Assembly (NCBI GenBank): GCA_947306745.1
Contig: CAMZHH010000001.1
Coordinates: 104,776-168,775 of the forward strand
Source: an uncultured Candidatus Saccharibacteria bacterium
GTDB lineage: Bacteria > Patescibacteriota > Saccharimonadia > Saccharimonadales > Saccharimonadaceae
Length of the DNA: 64,000 nt
Direction of reading: 5' to 3'
The notes beneath the pieces were generated by a model. It ran no database searches, was not told the DNA's origin, and saw only the letters and a list, made by a program, of their open reading frames with translations. Positions within the stretch are counted from its first letter, which is position 1. Each line of letters begins with the position of its first letter. Shown here one piece after another: positions 10,098 through 19,629 of the stretch. The position numbers and the translations under genes were made by a program.

Positions 10098-11330
10098 ATG
10101 ACCATTGAAGTTACTATTCGCGATGATTTTCCGCTCGGCACTTGGCGGGGTATGGGTGGCGCCGTGACGGAAGCGGCCGCGCATAATTTTTCCAAACTTA
10201 GTCCTACTAAGCAACGCGCATTGATTGACGCGTACTATGGAAAAGGTAGTCTAGATTATCGTTGGTGTCGCATTAGCATTGGTAGTAACGATTTTTGTTT
10301 AGCGCCATATGAATATGCTAAGCATGCAGATATGCGAGATTTTTCAATCGAGCACGACCGGGGTGAAATTATTCCAATGCTTCGGCAGATTCAATCTAAG
10401 CAGCCGAAATTGCAAATTGTAGCTAGTCCATGGTCGCCACCAAAATGTCTGAAAATTCCGCGCATCCAACGTCGGGGCGGCTTCTTGGCTCCGTGGCATT
10501 ATGGTAATTATGCGAAATACATTCATCGTTGGCTTAATGCTTATGCCGACGAGGGATTTAACATTAAATACATTACGCCTCAAAATGAACCGCGCGCACT
10601 TCAATTCTGGGAATCATGTTTATATTCCTATCGTACTCAACGTAAATTGGCATATAAATATCTCGCCCATGAATTAGCTCATGAAGATGTGCAGATTTTA
10701 ATGTGGGATCACAACAAAAAACACCTTACGCAGGTAGCGGAGGCTTTATTGAAAGGCCAGAAATATGGCGAAGCAGAAAAGGTGGCCGGCCTTTGCTATC
10801 ACTGGTATAACGGCACGCATCCGGATGAAATGTGGCAAGTGCGTCAGGAATATCCTAACGCGGTATTATTGAGCTCAGAGATGTGTTGCGGCTGTCCATA
10901 TCCGTACGACGAGCAGGACTGGCGCGGGGCTGCCGGATTGTATTTATATGAATTATTATCGGACATTAATACTGGCGCTACGGCTTGGATCGATTGGAAT
11001 ATGTTATTAGACGAGCATGGCGGACCGAGCTATTGCCGAAATTTCGTAAAGAGCCCGATCATTTTAAATGGTGCCGAAGACGACATTGTGTTAACGCCGA
11101 TTTATCGTGCGTTGCAAAAATTTGCGCAGGCATTCCCAGCGGGTAGCAAAGTGATTCGTTGCGACATTAACTCGGACGACGTAGCCGTCGTGGCGCGCAA
11201 AACTAGTGCTGGTTATGAAGTGATTGCAGCAAATAAATCTCACGATCAGCGAGAGCTTGAAATTACACTCGGTAAAACAAAAAAGAGCCTCAAACTTGAA
11301 GGGCTCGATATGCAAAAAATAGAATTGTAA
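10098..11330 (+). CDS. Glycoside hydrolase family 30-like (glucosylceramidase family)
   Basis: GMGGAVTEAAAHNFSKLS...RWCRISIGSNDF...ITPQNEP; TATAAT 7 nt upstream of ATG. Confidence 0.85.
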   Translation: MTIEVTIRDDFPLGTWRGMGGAVTEAAAHNFSKLSPTKQRALIDAYYGKGSLDYRWCRISIGSNDFCLAPYEYAKHADMRDFSIEHDRGEIIPMLRQIQSKQPKLQIVASPWSPPKCLKIPRIQRRGGFLAPWHYGNYAKYIHRWLNAYADEGFNIKYITPQNEPRALQFWESCLYSYRTQRKLAYKYLAHELAHEDVQILMWDHNKKHLTQVAEALLKGQKYGEAEKVAGLCYHWYNGTHPDEMWQVRQEYPNAVLLSSEMCCGCPYPYDEQDWRGAAGLYLYELLSDINTGATAWIDWNMLLDEHGGPSYCRNFVKSPIILNGAEDDIVLTPIYRALQKFAQAFPAGSKVIRCDINSDDVAVVARKTSAGYEVIAANKSHDQRELEITLGKTKKSLKLEGLDMQKIEL

Positions 11331-11413
11331 TTTTTGGTGGGGCTTAATTGGCCAGGCTTTAACAACATATAAAGAAGATATTAAGGGCTGGTCGAAAATG
11401 ATATAATGTATTT

Positions 11414-12394
11414 ATGGCAGAAGTTTTATCTAATCGTAATGAACAAGAACCTGAGCCCCAAAAGCTAACAAAATGGGATGAGTTGAAGGATGTTCCATTT
11501 AACGACGGGAAACAACCCGAAAATCACGAGAACAACCAGCAACAGTTTGAGACAGAGTTGGTCTCTCCTTCTGACATTTTGAGTGATGTTCAAAGTTTTG
11601 CTGTCAAAAACGGAAAGGTATATTCTAGAGAGACTGGGCAAGAAGAAACTGATGAGGATACTATTTTGAGAGTAAAAACATCAAAATTTTTGCTCAATAA
11701 GGCTAAAGCACTACGAGATGAAGATTCATATATGCGCGGTGCTAGTTTTACTGATAAAGGGCCAGATTATTATATTGACAAAGCGATGGATAGGTATGGA
11801 TTTAAAGGCGAAGATACTGTATATGCCGAAGGTAAACTTTTGAGAGAGTTGGTTGATAAAGGTTCTCACTACCAAAAAATGTCGGGAGATGACTTAGTTA
11901 ATTCAAAATATGGTATGTTTTTTGGAGAAAATGGAGACTTAGGAAAAGCGCTCTTAGAACGCAGACTAAAACAACATGGGTTAAAAATGACCGATCTAAA
12001 TGTAGGGGTTGACTCCTCCGCCCTCAAGAAGGATGGTTATTCGACTGTAGACATCAAGGTTAGCACTACTCCGATTATAAAACTTGAAAACGCACCTAAT
12101 AAACCAGATGTATTTCATCATCCGGCTGCAGAACAATTGAGTACACTTGAGACAGAACTCATCAAGGCACAAAATAATGGTGACGACGAGGCCGTAAAAG
12201 GTTACCGCGCTGCGCAAAAAATGGTCGTTGAAAGAAATCGCCTCGAAGTATCTCCAGAAGATTGGAACAATATGAGCATAGATCAGAAAGAAAGATTTTA
12301 TAGACTGAAGATGAAAGAAGAAAAAATACTAGGAGATAGTGATGCTTTCAATTATTGGAATGCCAATCTCCAACGTTTAAAGAATACTTCGTAG
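11414..12394 (+). CDS. Hypothetical protein
   Basis: Single long ORF with TATAAT-N6-ATG promoter. Confidence 0.7.
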   Translation: MAEVLSNRNEQEPEPQKLTKWDELKDVPFNDGKQPENHENNQQQFETELVSPSDILSDVQSFAVKNGKVYSRETGQEETDEDTILRVKTSKFLLNKAKALRDEDSYMRGASFTDKGPDYYIDKAMDRYGFKGEDTVYAEGKLLRELVDKGSHYQKMSGDDLVNSKYGMFFGENGDLGKALLERRLKQHGLKMTDLNVGVDSSALKKDGYSTVDIKVSTTPIIKLENAPNKPDVFHHPAAEQLSTLETELIKAQNNGDDEAVKGYRAAQKMVVERNRLEVSPEDWNNMSIDQKERFYRLKMKEEKILGDSDAFNYWNANLQRLKNTS

Positions 12395-12546
12395 GGGATT
12401 TAACAGACAAAATTATAGAGGCAAATTACAGTTTTTGGCATGTTTTTTGTCGCAAAAATGGCATAAAAATAGTCCTCAATTTTTATGAGGGATTTAACAG
12501 GCATTTATAGATTACGGAATAGTTAAAAATACTTTTATAAACCGTT

Positions 12547-12622
12547 TGGTGGGGGCAGCTGGGCTTGAACCAGCGACCAATCGGTTATGAGCCGACTGCT
12601 CTAACCACTGAGCTATGCCCCC
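12547..12622 (-). tRNA. tRNA with CAU anticodon (elongator Met or Ile2)
   Basis: Cloverleaf, loop CTCATAA, encoded CCA. Confidence 0.88.
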
Positions 12623-12662
12623 CATGCATTCAAGTATATCATATCTTAAAAGAGGCCTCGCA

Positions 12663-12890
12663 TTATTCACGCGGGGCCTTCAGGAGTCCAAGGTCCGAAG
12701 GATCGATGTCGGAGCGAATAAGGCCGTAATGAAGATTCATACAGTCGGCTGCCGTAATTGATTCGCAAGCAAAGATATCTTTTGTAAATAAATCAGCAAT
12801 CGTTACGAAACCCTCGCGGGCAAAAGCACGTTTCGTCTCCTCGGACATTTTCAACTCACTAAGGTACACACATTCTTTCTTCATAAACAC
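12663..12890 (-). CDS. Small alpha-CTD/HhH-like protein
   Basis: VYLSELKMSEETKRAFAREGFVTIADLFT; promoter TTGACA-N16-TATAGT. Confidence 0.6.
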   Translation of the reverse strand: MFMKKECVYLSELKMSEETKRAFAREGFVTIADLFTKDIFACESITAADCMNLHYGLIRSDIDPSDLGLLKAPRE

Positions 12891-12970
12891 ACCCCCCCTT
12901 ACAAAGACGACTGTTACTAAAAAACACTATACCATAAACAGAGCATTTGTCAATCTGCTATAATAATCAT

Positions 12971-13393
12971 ATGCGGGATAAAATTGTCGCGACTTTTCGC
13001 CGTCTACGTTATATCAGTAAGAAAGATATTTTTACTGTACATAACATTGTTTTTGCGATCACGGTGCTAATGTGCGGCTATTTTGTGGTCGGTACAGTTA
13101 ATGCTACAGCGCGCAACTGGTCGCTCGAGCAGAAGTTAAACAGTCGCAAACTCGAGCTTGCTAAGATGAAGATCGAAGTCGACACGTTAAAGTTGGAGCA
13201 AGAATATTACCAGACGGATGAGTATCAAGAATTGACTGCACGCGCCAAAGCCGGGCTTATGTTACCGGGTGAAACGATGGTTATCTTACCGAAAAATTCC
13301 GAAGAAGCTCTGAACAAATATCACGATTCGACTGAAGAAATCCCGAGTTATCGTAGTAACTTCTCCGAATGGCTTGACTTTTTGTTCGGTTAA
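12971..13393 (+). CDS. Septum-formation initiator (FtsB/DivIC-like)
   Basis: Single TM followed by coiled coil; TATAAT-N6-ATG. Confidence 0.65.
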   Translation: MRDKIVATFRRLRYISKKDIFTVHNIVFAITVLMCGYFVVGTVNATARNWSLEQKLNSRKLELAKMKIEVDTLKLEQEYYQTDEYQELTARAKAGLMLPGETMVILPKNSEEALNKYHDSTEEIPSYRSNFSEWLDFLFG

Positions 13394-13414
13394 GCGTACA
13401 ATATAGATTATCGT

Positions 13415-13491
13415 CGCGGGGTAGAGCAGCCTGGTAGCTCGTCTGGCCCATAACCAGAAGGTCGTTGGTTCAAATCCAACCCCCGCCACCA
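13415..13491 (+). tRNA. Initiator tRNA-fMet(CAU)
   Basis: CGCGGGGTAGAGCAGCCTGGTAGCTCGTCTGGCCCATAACC... with encoded CCA. Confidence 0.93.
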
Positions 13492-13536
13492 AGTTTTCAT
13501 CTAGGCCTAGCGGCCTTATTTTTTATATCAAAAAAT

Positions 13537-13557
13537 CCCCTCTTTTACGGAGGGGAC
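13537..13557. terminator. Intrinsic terminator
   Basis: CCCCTC TTTTACG GAGGGG with flanking T/A tracts. Confidence 0.65.
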
Positions 13558-13563
13558 TTATAG

Positions 13564-14928
13564 TTAGATTCTTTCGCAAGCTGTACGAATCAGTTCGCTC
13601 CAGTCATTTGCTAGATGCGGCATTCGTGCGATATCGTACACAGTTAAATCTAGCATGATAGCCATGGCGAGTTCTTGCATCAAGATGCCAGCATTTGGCG
13701 CCATAATAGTTGCACCAAGAAGTTTACCACCCTTCTTGCTGCAGATGAGTTTGATGAAACCGCGGTCTTCATCGGAAATATTAGATTTCTGCACTACGTC
13801 GAGCGGCAATAGCATCTTTGTAATTTTGCGGTCAGCACGGATGCAATCATCTTCGGTTTCGCCAATGCGAGCAACTTCTGGCACGATATTCGTGCAGTGA
13901 ATTACGCCACGATAATCAACAGTTGCTTTACTGCGGCCAAGGATGTGCGAAATAGCTACGCGTGCATCAATCAGAGCTTTCTCGGTCGAACTGTGACCGC
14001 CCACAACGTCACCGGCAGCATAAATATTCTTCGCCGATGTTCTCATCGTATCGTCAACCTGGATGCCGTTGCGAGTAAACTTCACGCCAGCATTTTCGAG
14101 GCCGATGTCGATATTTGGTGCGCTACCAGTGCATAGCAAAACTTGATCGACGCGCACGGACTTTTCTTGACCGCCACGAAGGAAAACAACTTTCTTTGAA
14201 ACGCCATCTTTTTCAAGAGCGATGACGCGTGACTGCGTAAGGACTTTGATACCTTGCTTATTGAAGATCTCGTCCAAAGTTTGTCCAACTTCTTCATCTT
14301 CGCGTGGTAATAGACGACCAGCGATTTCAGCTACGATAACCTCCGTTCCGAGTGTAGCGAAGAACTGTGCTAATTCGCAACCCGTCGGACCCGCGCCTAC
14401 GATGAAAATCGTTTTTGGCGGACGAATCATTTCAAGCACATTTTCCGGGAGCCAGAAATCGTAATCTTCTGGGATCGTGATACCTGTATCAAGCATACCC
14501 GCCCCGGTGGCTAGTAAGATATTCTTAGCCTTGATAGTCTTTTGCTCGCCGACGCTGATTTCGTGCGCCGAGAGTAGATGACCAAGACCATGCAGGCAGT
14601 CGATGCCAGCTTCTTCGAAGTCTTTCTTGCTATTAGCATGCGCCCGCTTCATTGCGGTATTCTTCCAGTTATTGAGGGTAGGGTAGTTATAACGCAAGCT
14701 TCCGCTCGATAAGCCAAAACGTGCGCCTTCCGTCGCAGAACGGAATAATTGGGTGGCATGGAATAACGCACCAAGCGGCACGTTTGTATAGTTCAGGCTC
14801 GAGCCGCCCCACTTCTGCGATTCGATTAAGGCGACTTTGAGTCCTGATTTCGCGGCAATTAAAGCCGCTTCGCCTCCGGCATCTCCACTGCCAAGGATAG
14901 CCAGATCATAATCAAAACGTTTCTTCAT
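13564..14928 (-). CDS. Pyridine nucleotide-disulfide oxidoreductase-family flavoprotein lacking the redox CxxxxC
   Basis: GSGDAGGEAA FAD motif; GGSSLNYTNVP in place of GGTCLNxGCxP. Confidence 0.85.
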   Translation of the reverse strand: MKKRFDYDLAILGSGDAGGEAALIAAKSGLKVALIESQKWGGSSLNYTNVPLGALFHATQLFRSATEGARFGLSSGSLRYNYPTLNNWKNTAMKRAHANSKKDFEEAGIDCLHGLGHLLSAHEISVGEQKTIKAKNILLATGAGMLDTGITIPEDYDFWLPENVLEMIRPPKTIFIVGAGPTGCELAQFFATLGTEVIVAEIAGRLLPREDEEVGQTLDEIFNKQGIKVLTQSRVIALEKDGVSKKVVFLRGGQEKSVRVDQVLLCTGSAPNIDIGLENAGVKFTRNGIQVDDTMRTSAKNIYAAGDVVGGHSSTEKALIDARVAISHILGRSKATVDYRGVIHCTNIVPEVARIGETEDDCIRADRKITKMLLPLDVVQKSNISDEDRGFIKLICSKKGGKLLGATIMAPNAGILMQELAMAIMLDLTVYDIARMPHLANDWSELIRTACERI

Positions 14929-14929
14929 C

Positions 14930-15190
14930 TTATATTATTTTATCATGATTTCGGTAAGCAAAAGCGACATCCTCGTTTAATCGCTCTAGCTCCTTGATGA
15001 TGACTTTACGTAAATCATCCTCGGTCACGATGTCTTTGTCGGCAATCCATTTATCGGTCACGCAAGCTACGCGCTCTGCCATTTGTTCCGCCCAACCTTC
15101 CGGCTGACGGACGCCTTTTGCGTAGCGCATAACGCTCTGCTTAACACCATCGTGCGAATATTCGTAAGTAATCTTTTTGTGTCGTGCCAT
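14930..15190 (-). CDS. Hypothetical small protein
   Basis: Operonic ORF. Confidence 0.6.
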   Translation of the reverse strand: MARHKKITYEYSHDGVKQSVMRYAKGVRQPEGWAEQMAERVACVTDKWIADKDIVTEDDLRKVIIKELERLNEDVAFAYRNHDKII

Positions 15191-15876
15191 TATAGACCCC
15201 AGTAAGTTAGAATGAAGGCGGCCAAAATTGCAAAGCCACTACCAGAGATTATGCGAACGAAAGCCTTGTTGCGGATGCGCCAACGTTGCACTTCAGCTAC
15301 GTTGCGACCAGTTTTGATGCGAATCTTTAACGCTACCATCGGTACGGCAATAATCACTAAATATACACCGAGCGCGATAAATGGCTGCGTTGTGCTAACT
15401 AGGCAGTTTGCTACAACGGCATAAATTGCAAGTGTGAGTGGCAACTCGACGAATGAACTTAACATACCCAGCGAGAATGCTTCGATATTATCGCCGGTAG
15501 CACGGGCGCGACGTGTAATATAACGCGTCAAGCTCTTTGGCAACCAAGTCTGCGTGGACTGTTTACCGCGACGGAAGTAGAATAACCACATCACGATTGC
15601 AGAGGCGAGTAACATACCAGAAATTACAAATACTGCTTCTTGAGCAATTACACCCTGGAAAGTATGCTCAATCAAGAAGGCGCCTGCACAGACGGCCAAG
15701 AAGCTAATCACTAATGCGCCCCAGATATAACTTTTTGCTAAGTAGCGTGTTTTGCGACGACGATGATGCCCCATGCTCGAATGGTATAGCAAAACAAGGC
15801 CACCCAGACTCAACTGCAGGGAAGCTTGAACTATACCGGCTAAGGCGATTGTCGCAATACTTAGCAAATCGCTCAT
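15190..15876 (-). CDS. Polytopic membrane protein (GAP/LysE-like)
   Basis: ~6 TM segments. Confidence 0.6.
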   Translation of the reverse strand: MSDLLSIATIALAGIVQASLQLSLGGLVLLYHSSMGHHRRRKTRYLAKSYIWGALVISFLAVCAGAFLIEHTFQGVIAQEAVFVISGMLLASAIVMWLFYFRRGKQSTQTWLPKSLTRYITRRARATGDNIEAFSLGMLSSFVELPLTLAIYAVVANCLVSTTQPFIALGVYLVIIAVPMVALKIRIKTGRNVAEVQRWRIRNKAFVRIISGSGFAILAAFILTYWGL

Positions 15877-15952
15877 GTTTTCAGTTTATCACGCTTAAGC
15901 AATTATTGCACTTACGCTTGTCAATTTTTTGATTGACTGTAGGCTGGTTCGC

Positions 15953-17395
15953 ATGAAGAAAATATTTTTCATTATTGTGGTTTTATGGTGCGCCTGCTTG
16001 GGTATGCCAGTTTTTGCGGAAGCTGATGTTTCGCCATTATATATTTCAGCGTTTAATGCTGGATATAAGGACGATTCCGCAGCACAGAATTACGATTTTA
16101 TTGAGTTAGCACGTGCCGGTGCGGATGATGTTTCGCTTGCTGGGGTAGAGTTGCGCTATTTTAACAGCTCGGGTAATTTTGCCGGTGCAATTTCATTTCA
16201 GGATGATTGACTGCTTCGGGCGGATCGGGTGGTCTTTGGTTTTAAGAATAGTCCCCAGTTTGCCGAGGCGGATAGTATATATCAGTATTATTTTTCGAGC
16301 AGTGGTCTAGCTTCCACGGCTGGTATATTACAGCTCTGGCTGGGCGATGATCTGCTCGACGAAGTCTGCTGGGGTAAGCTCAGTTGTGTGCAAAATGTAG
16401 CTAAGTTTTCCACTTCAGCGACGGATAATTTTAGCTACCTGCGTGGCGAAGATAATCTTTTTACTCCAGCGATATACCACCCAGAGATTAATCTTGACGC
16501 TATTATCAGTCTCGCGCCGCCAGCAGAGCCCTCGCTCTGTGGCATGCTGACCGTGTCGGAGATATATACTTATTATGTCGATTCTGCTACGGAGCAGTTT
16601 ATTGAACTATATAATCCCGGCGATACAGAAATTCCACTCGACCCCTGTAATATTCGATATAAAAATACCGTCATCCCACTATCGGGCAGCTTATCTCCTG
16701 GAGCATATTTAGCCGTTCAGGATTCAGCGCTAATCTTTACGAAGGACCCGTCAACTTTTAATACAGTCTCTATTTCTGATACTTCCGGTGATATATTGCT
16801 CGATTTTGTCTATCCGCACGGTCAAAAGAAGGGTACGGCGTATGCGATTTTTAACCCCGGTACTACGGAGGAGAAATGGCTCCAAACTTATGCACCTACG
16901 CCCGGAGCAGAGAACGTCTATCAGCAGTTTCAGGCTTGTCCTGATGGCAAGGAGATTAATCCGGAGACGGGGAGTTGTATCAAGAGCAAAGAGGCCGCCG
17001 TGGCTACAATTTGCCCAGAGGGGAAGTATCTTAATTTACTAACTGGACGTTGTAAGAAAATCGAAACGACCACGGCTAAAATTTGCAAAGAGGGTTACCA
17101 TCTGAATTTATTAACTGGTCGTTGTAATAAAGATAAAACAACAACAGTCACTGAATGCGCTGAGGGCTACGAGCGCAATCCAGAGACAAATCGCTGCCGT
17201 AAGATTCAGACCGCCACTGCACAGGAGTACCCCGTCGAGCCACCAACGGAGGAGACTTATGCAAGTCCGCAGATCTTTATTGCTGGCGGAGCCGTGGTGG
17301 CACTACTGTTGGGCGGGGCTGGCTTTGCGGTCTTTCAGTTTCGCAAAGAGATAAAAACCGCTATACTTAAGATATGTCGACGAAACGCGTCTTAG
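15953..17395 (+). CDS. Secreted lamin-tail-domain-like protein with Cys-rich repeats and C-terminal TM; in-frame TGA at 16208-16210
   Basis: Signal peptide MKKIFFIIVVLWCACLGMPVFA; frame continuous with ORF 16229..17395 across one TGA; repeats CPEGKYLNLLTGRCKK/CKEGYHLNLLTGRCNK. Confidence 0.75.
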
Positions 17396-17868
17396 GAATT
17401 GACCCTGGTACCGGTATTTGCGGATTCGGCGTAGTTCAATACGTCACACATAAGCAACCGCGCATGATTACTGCCGGTGTAATTACGACTCCTGCGCATA
17501 CGCCTTTAGCAGACCGTCTGCTAGATATCTACGACTCACTTAATCAAATCATTGACGAGACGAATCCAGACGAGATGTCGATCGAGAAGCTCTATTTTAA
17601 TCAAAACATTACTACTGGTATTACTGTAGCCGAAGCACGTGGTATCTGTATTCTAGTAGCGCGACAGCATAATATTCCAATCTACGAATATACACCACTA
17701 CAGATTAAGCAAACGATGACCGGCTACGGTCGCGCCAAGAAAAAGGCGATGCAAGAGGCGGTCCGTGAATATCTTAAGATGCAAGAAGTCGTGAAGCCGG
17801 ATGACGCCGCCGATGCTTTGGCGGCTGCGATTACGCACGCCCTCATGACTCGCATCGCTTATCAATAA
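17374..17868 (+). CDS. ruvC: Holliday junction resolvase RuvC
   Basis: LGIDPGTGICGFGVV; TATACT-N6-ATG. Confidence 0.95.
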   Translation: MSTKRVLGIDPGTGICGFGVVQYVTHKQPRMITAGVITTPAHTPLADRLLDIYDSLNQIIDETNPDEMSIEKLYFNQNITTGITVAEARGICILVARQHNIPIYEYTPLQIKQTMTGYGRAKKKAMQEAVREYLKMQEVVKPDDAADALAAAITHALMTRIAYQ

Positions 17869-17995
17869 TGCTTAACCTTGACAAAATAGCAAATCTGTGA
17901 TACAATTAAAGATACGGAATGTTATTATAACATCTCCGTGCATCTTAAGACTTACGCATAAGAATTCCAAAAGTTCTAGGAGGGGATTTAATTTT

Positions 17996-18742
17996 ATGGA
18001 AAGTTATGTCAGAAAATGTACACTGTTCGCTATTATCTTCGTCATCGCTGGACTGCTTGTAGGATTCAGAAGCTATACTCGTAGCAAGGTCGAGCCTGTA
18101 CCGGCTCTTGAAGTGATCGAGCTAGATTACACGCAGCCAAGCGCTGTAGTGGAAGCTGAGCTTACGAAACTCACAACTCGCGTCTACAAGGCAGACGACG
18201 TCAACTTGCCGGATGATTCAATTCCGGAACACAAGAACGCCGTTGAGCCGCCGACAACCGAAGAGACTGTTACAGAATCGGTCGAAATGACTGAATATGC
18301 AACGGAGCCAGAAACGGCTGAGGTTCAAACCATTACGCAGGCACCGGAAATTGGTCGCTATGCATCCTTGGTAAATCTCATCTCGGACGACGACAAAGAG
18401 CTGCTTGCGCGCCTTATCTATCACGAAAGCCGTGGAGTTGGCGGCGAAGCGGTCTGCGAAACGGTATTTAACCGCATGCTTAGCGACGAGTTCCCGGATT
18501 CGGTCTATGATGTTATTAATCAGAAAAACCAATTCGAGCCGGCCGGCATTCTATGGTCAGCTGAAATCAAAGAGCCCGAAGCTATGGCCCGCAGTCGTGA
18601 GATTGTGGACGAGGTGCTTTACGCAACATGGGATTATTTCATCCCAGAAGATTACTGCTATTTTCACAGTAGAAGTATTCGTGAGCCGCAAAGTACCGAT
18701 TACGAATACGGCGGAAACGTTTTCTTTAAAAACTATGCGTAA
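17996..18742 (+). CDS. SleB-type cell wall hydrolase, membrane anchored
   Basis: LLARLIYHESRGVGGEAVCETVFNRML; promoter TTGACA-N17-TACAAT; SD AGGAGGGG. Confidence 0.8.
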   Translation: MESYVRKCTLFAIIFVIAGLLVGFRSYTRSKVEPVPALEVIELDYTQPSAVVEAELTKLTTRVYKADDVNLPDDSIPEHKNAVEPPTTEETVTESVEMTEYATEPETAEVQTITQAPEIGRYASLVNLISDDDKELLARLIYHESRGVGGEAVCETVFNRMLSDEFPDSVYDVINQKNQFEPAGILWSAEIKEPEAMARSREIVDEVLYATWDYFIPEDYCYFHSRSIREPQSTDYEYGGNVFFKNYA

Positions 18743-18749
18743 CTCACCC

Positions 18750-18775
18750 CAGCCGCGCTCGTCGCGGCTGTTTTT
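18750..18775 (+). terminator. Intrinsic terminator
   Basis: CAGCCGCG CTCGT CGCGGCTG TTTTT. Confidence 0.85.
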
Positions 18776-18801
18776 CTTGCGTCAGATGATATAATAACGA
18801 T

Positions 18802-19380
18802 ATGATTGCACACGTCCGTGGCCAAGTGGCCGAAAAATTCGCCAATTCAGTAATTATTGATGTTCAGGGAGTCGGCTACGAAGTTACGCTATCGAGCATC
18901 GATTTCGATAATCTCAATCTCGAAGACGAAGTGAAACTTTATACTTATCATCATATCCGCGAGCAAGCTGAGGAACTTTTCGGCTTCACGAGTCTCGCCG
19001 CCAAGAAGTTATTTGAGTTATTAATCTCCGTGCAGGGCATTGGCCCAAAAGCAGCCATGGCAATCTTGAGTCTCGCGCCAGTCGAAGAAGTGCGCAACGC
19101 GATTGCGAATGCTGATTCTGGCTATGTATCAAAAGCTTCTGGTGTAGGGAAGAAATCTGCCGAGCGCGTTATTGTAGACTTGCGGGATAAAGTTGGCCTG
19201 CCGACCTATTACGGTCGCAAGACTGAACCAGATCAGCCAACCTTAATGCAAAATGACGAAGCTTTGGACGCCCTAATGGCCCTCGGATTTACGCTTGTAG
19301 ACGCAACTAAGGCCTTGGAAGGTATAGATCCTCAACTCCCAGTTGAAGAACGCATTAGAGAAGCTCTCAAGCGCCGCTAG
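18802..19380 (+). CDS. ruvA: Holliday junction helicase subunit RuvA
   Basis: MIAHVRGQVAEKF..., HhH motifs. Confidence 0.95.
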   Translation: MIAHVRGQVAEKFANSVIIDVQGVGYEVTLSSIDFDNLNLEDEVKLYTYHHIREQAEELFGFTSLAAKKLFELLISVQGIGPKAAMAILSLAPVEEVRNAIANADSGYVSKASGVGKKSAERVIVDLRDKVGLPTYYGRKTEPDQPTLMQNDEALDALMALGFTLVDATKALEGIDPQLPVEERIREALKRR

Positions 19381-19512
19381 GGGTAGAAAAAGTTTATGCT
19401 TGTCTTGCGGGGCTATTTTTGCTAAAATTTTAATCACTGCGCTCGGATCCGCATATCGGATTTTGGGGAAAATGTCGTAAGAGCGTAGGTCATTACTAAG
19501 CAGGAGAACACC

Positions 19513-19584
19513 ATGAAAAAGCGTACTCGCAAGGGGACGCTCCGAGTGGATACACTTCGGTGGAATGAATACATCGAAATGTAA
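19513..19584 (+). CDS. Small ORF, 23 aa: MKKRTRKGTLRVDTLRWNEYIEM
   Basis: SD AGGAG 7 nt upstream, structured leader, strong terminator just downstream. Confidence 0.5.
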   Translation: MKKRTRKGTLRVDTLRWNEYIEM

Positions 19585-19590
19585 GCAAAA

Positions 19591-19613
19591 ATCCCGGTTT
19601 CCCGGGATTTTTT
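19591..19613 (+). terminator. Intrinsic terminator
   Basis: ATCCCGG TTTC CCGGGAT TTTTT. Confidence 0.85.
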
Positions 19614-19629
19614 GATATCTAATCGATGA

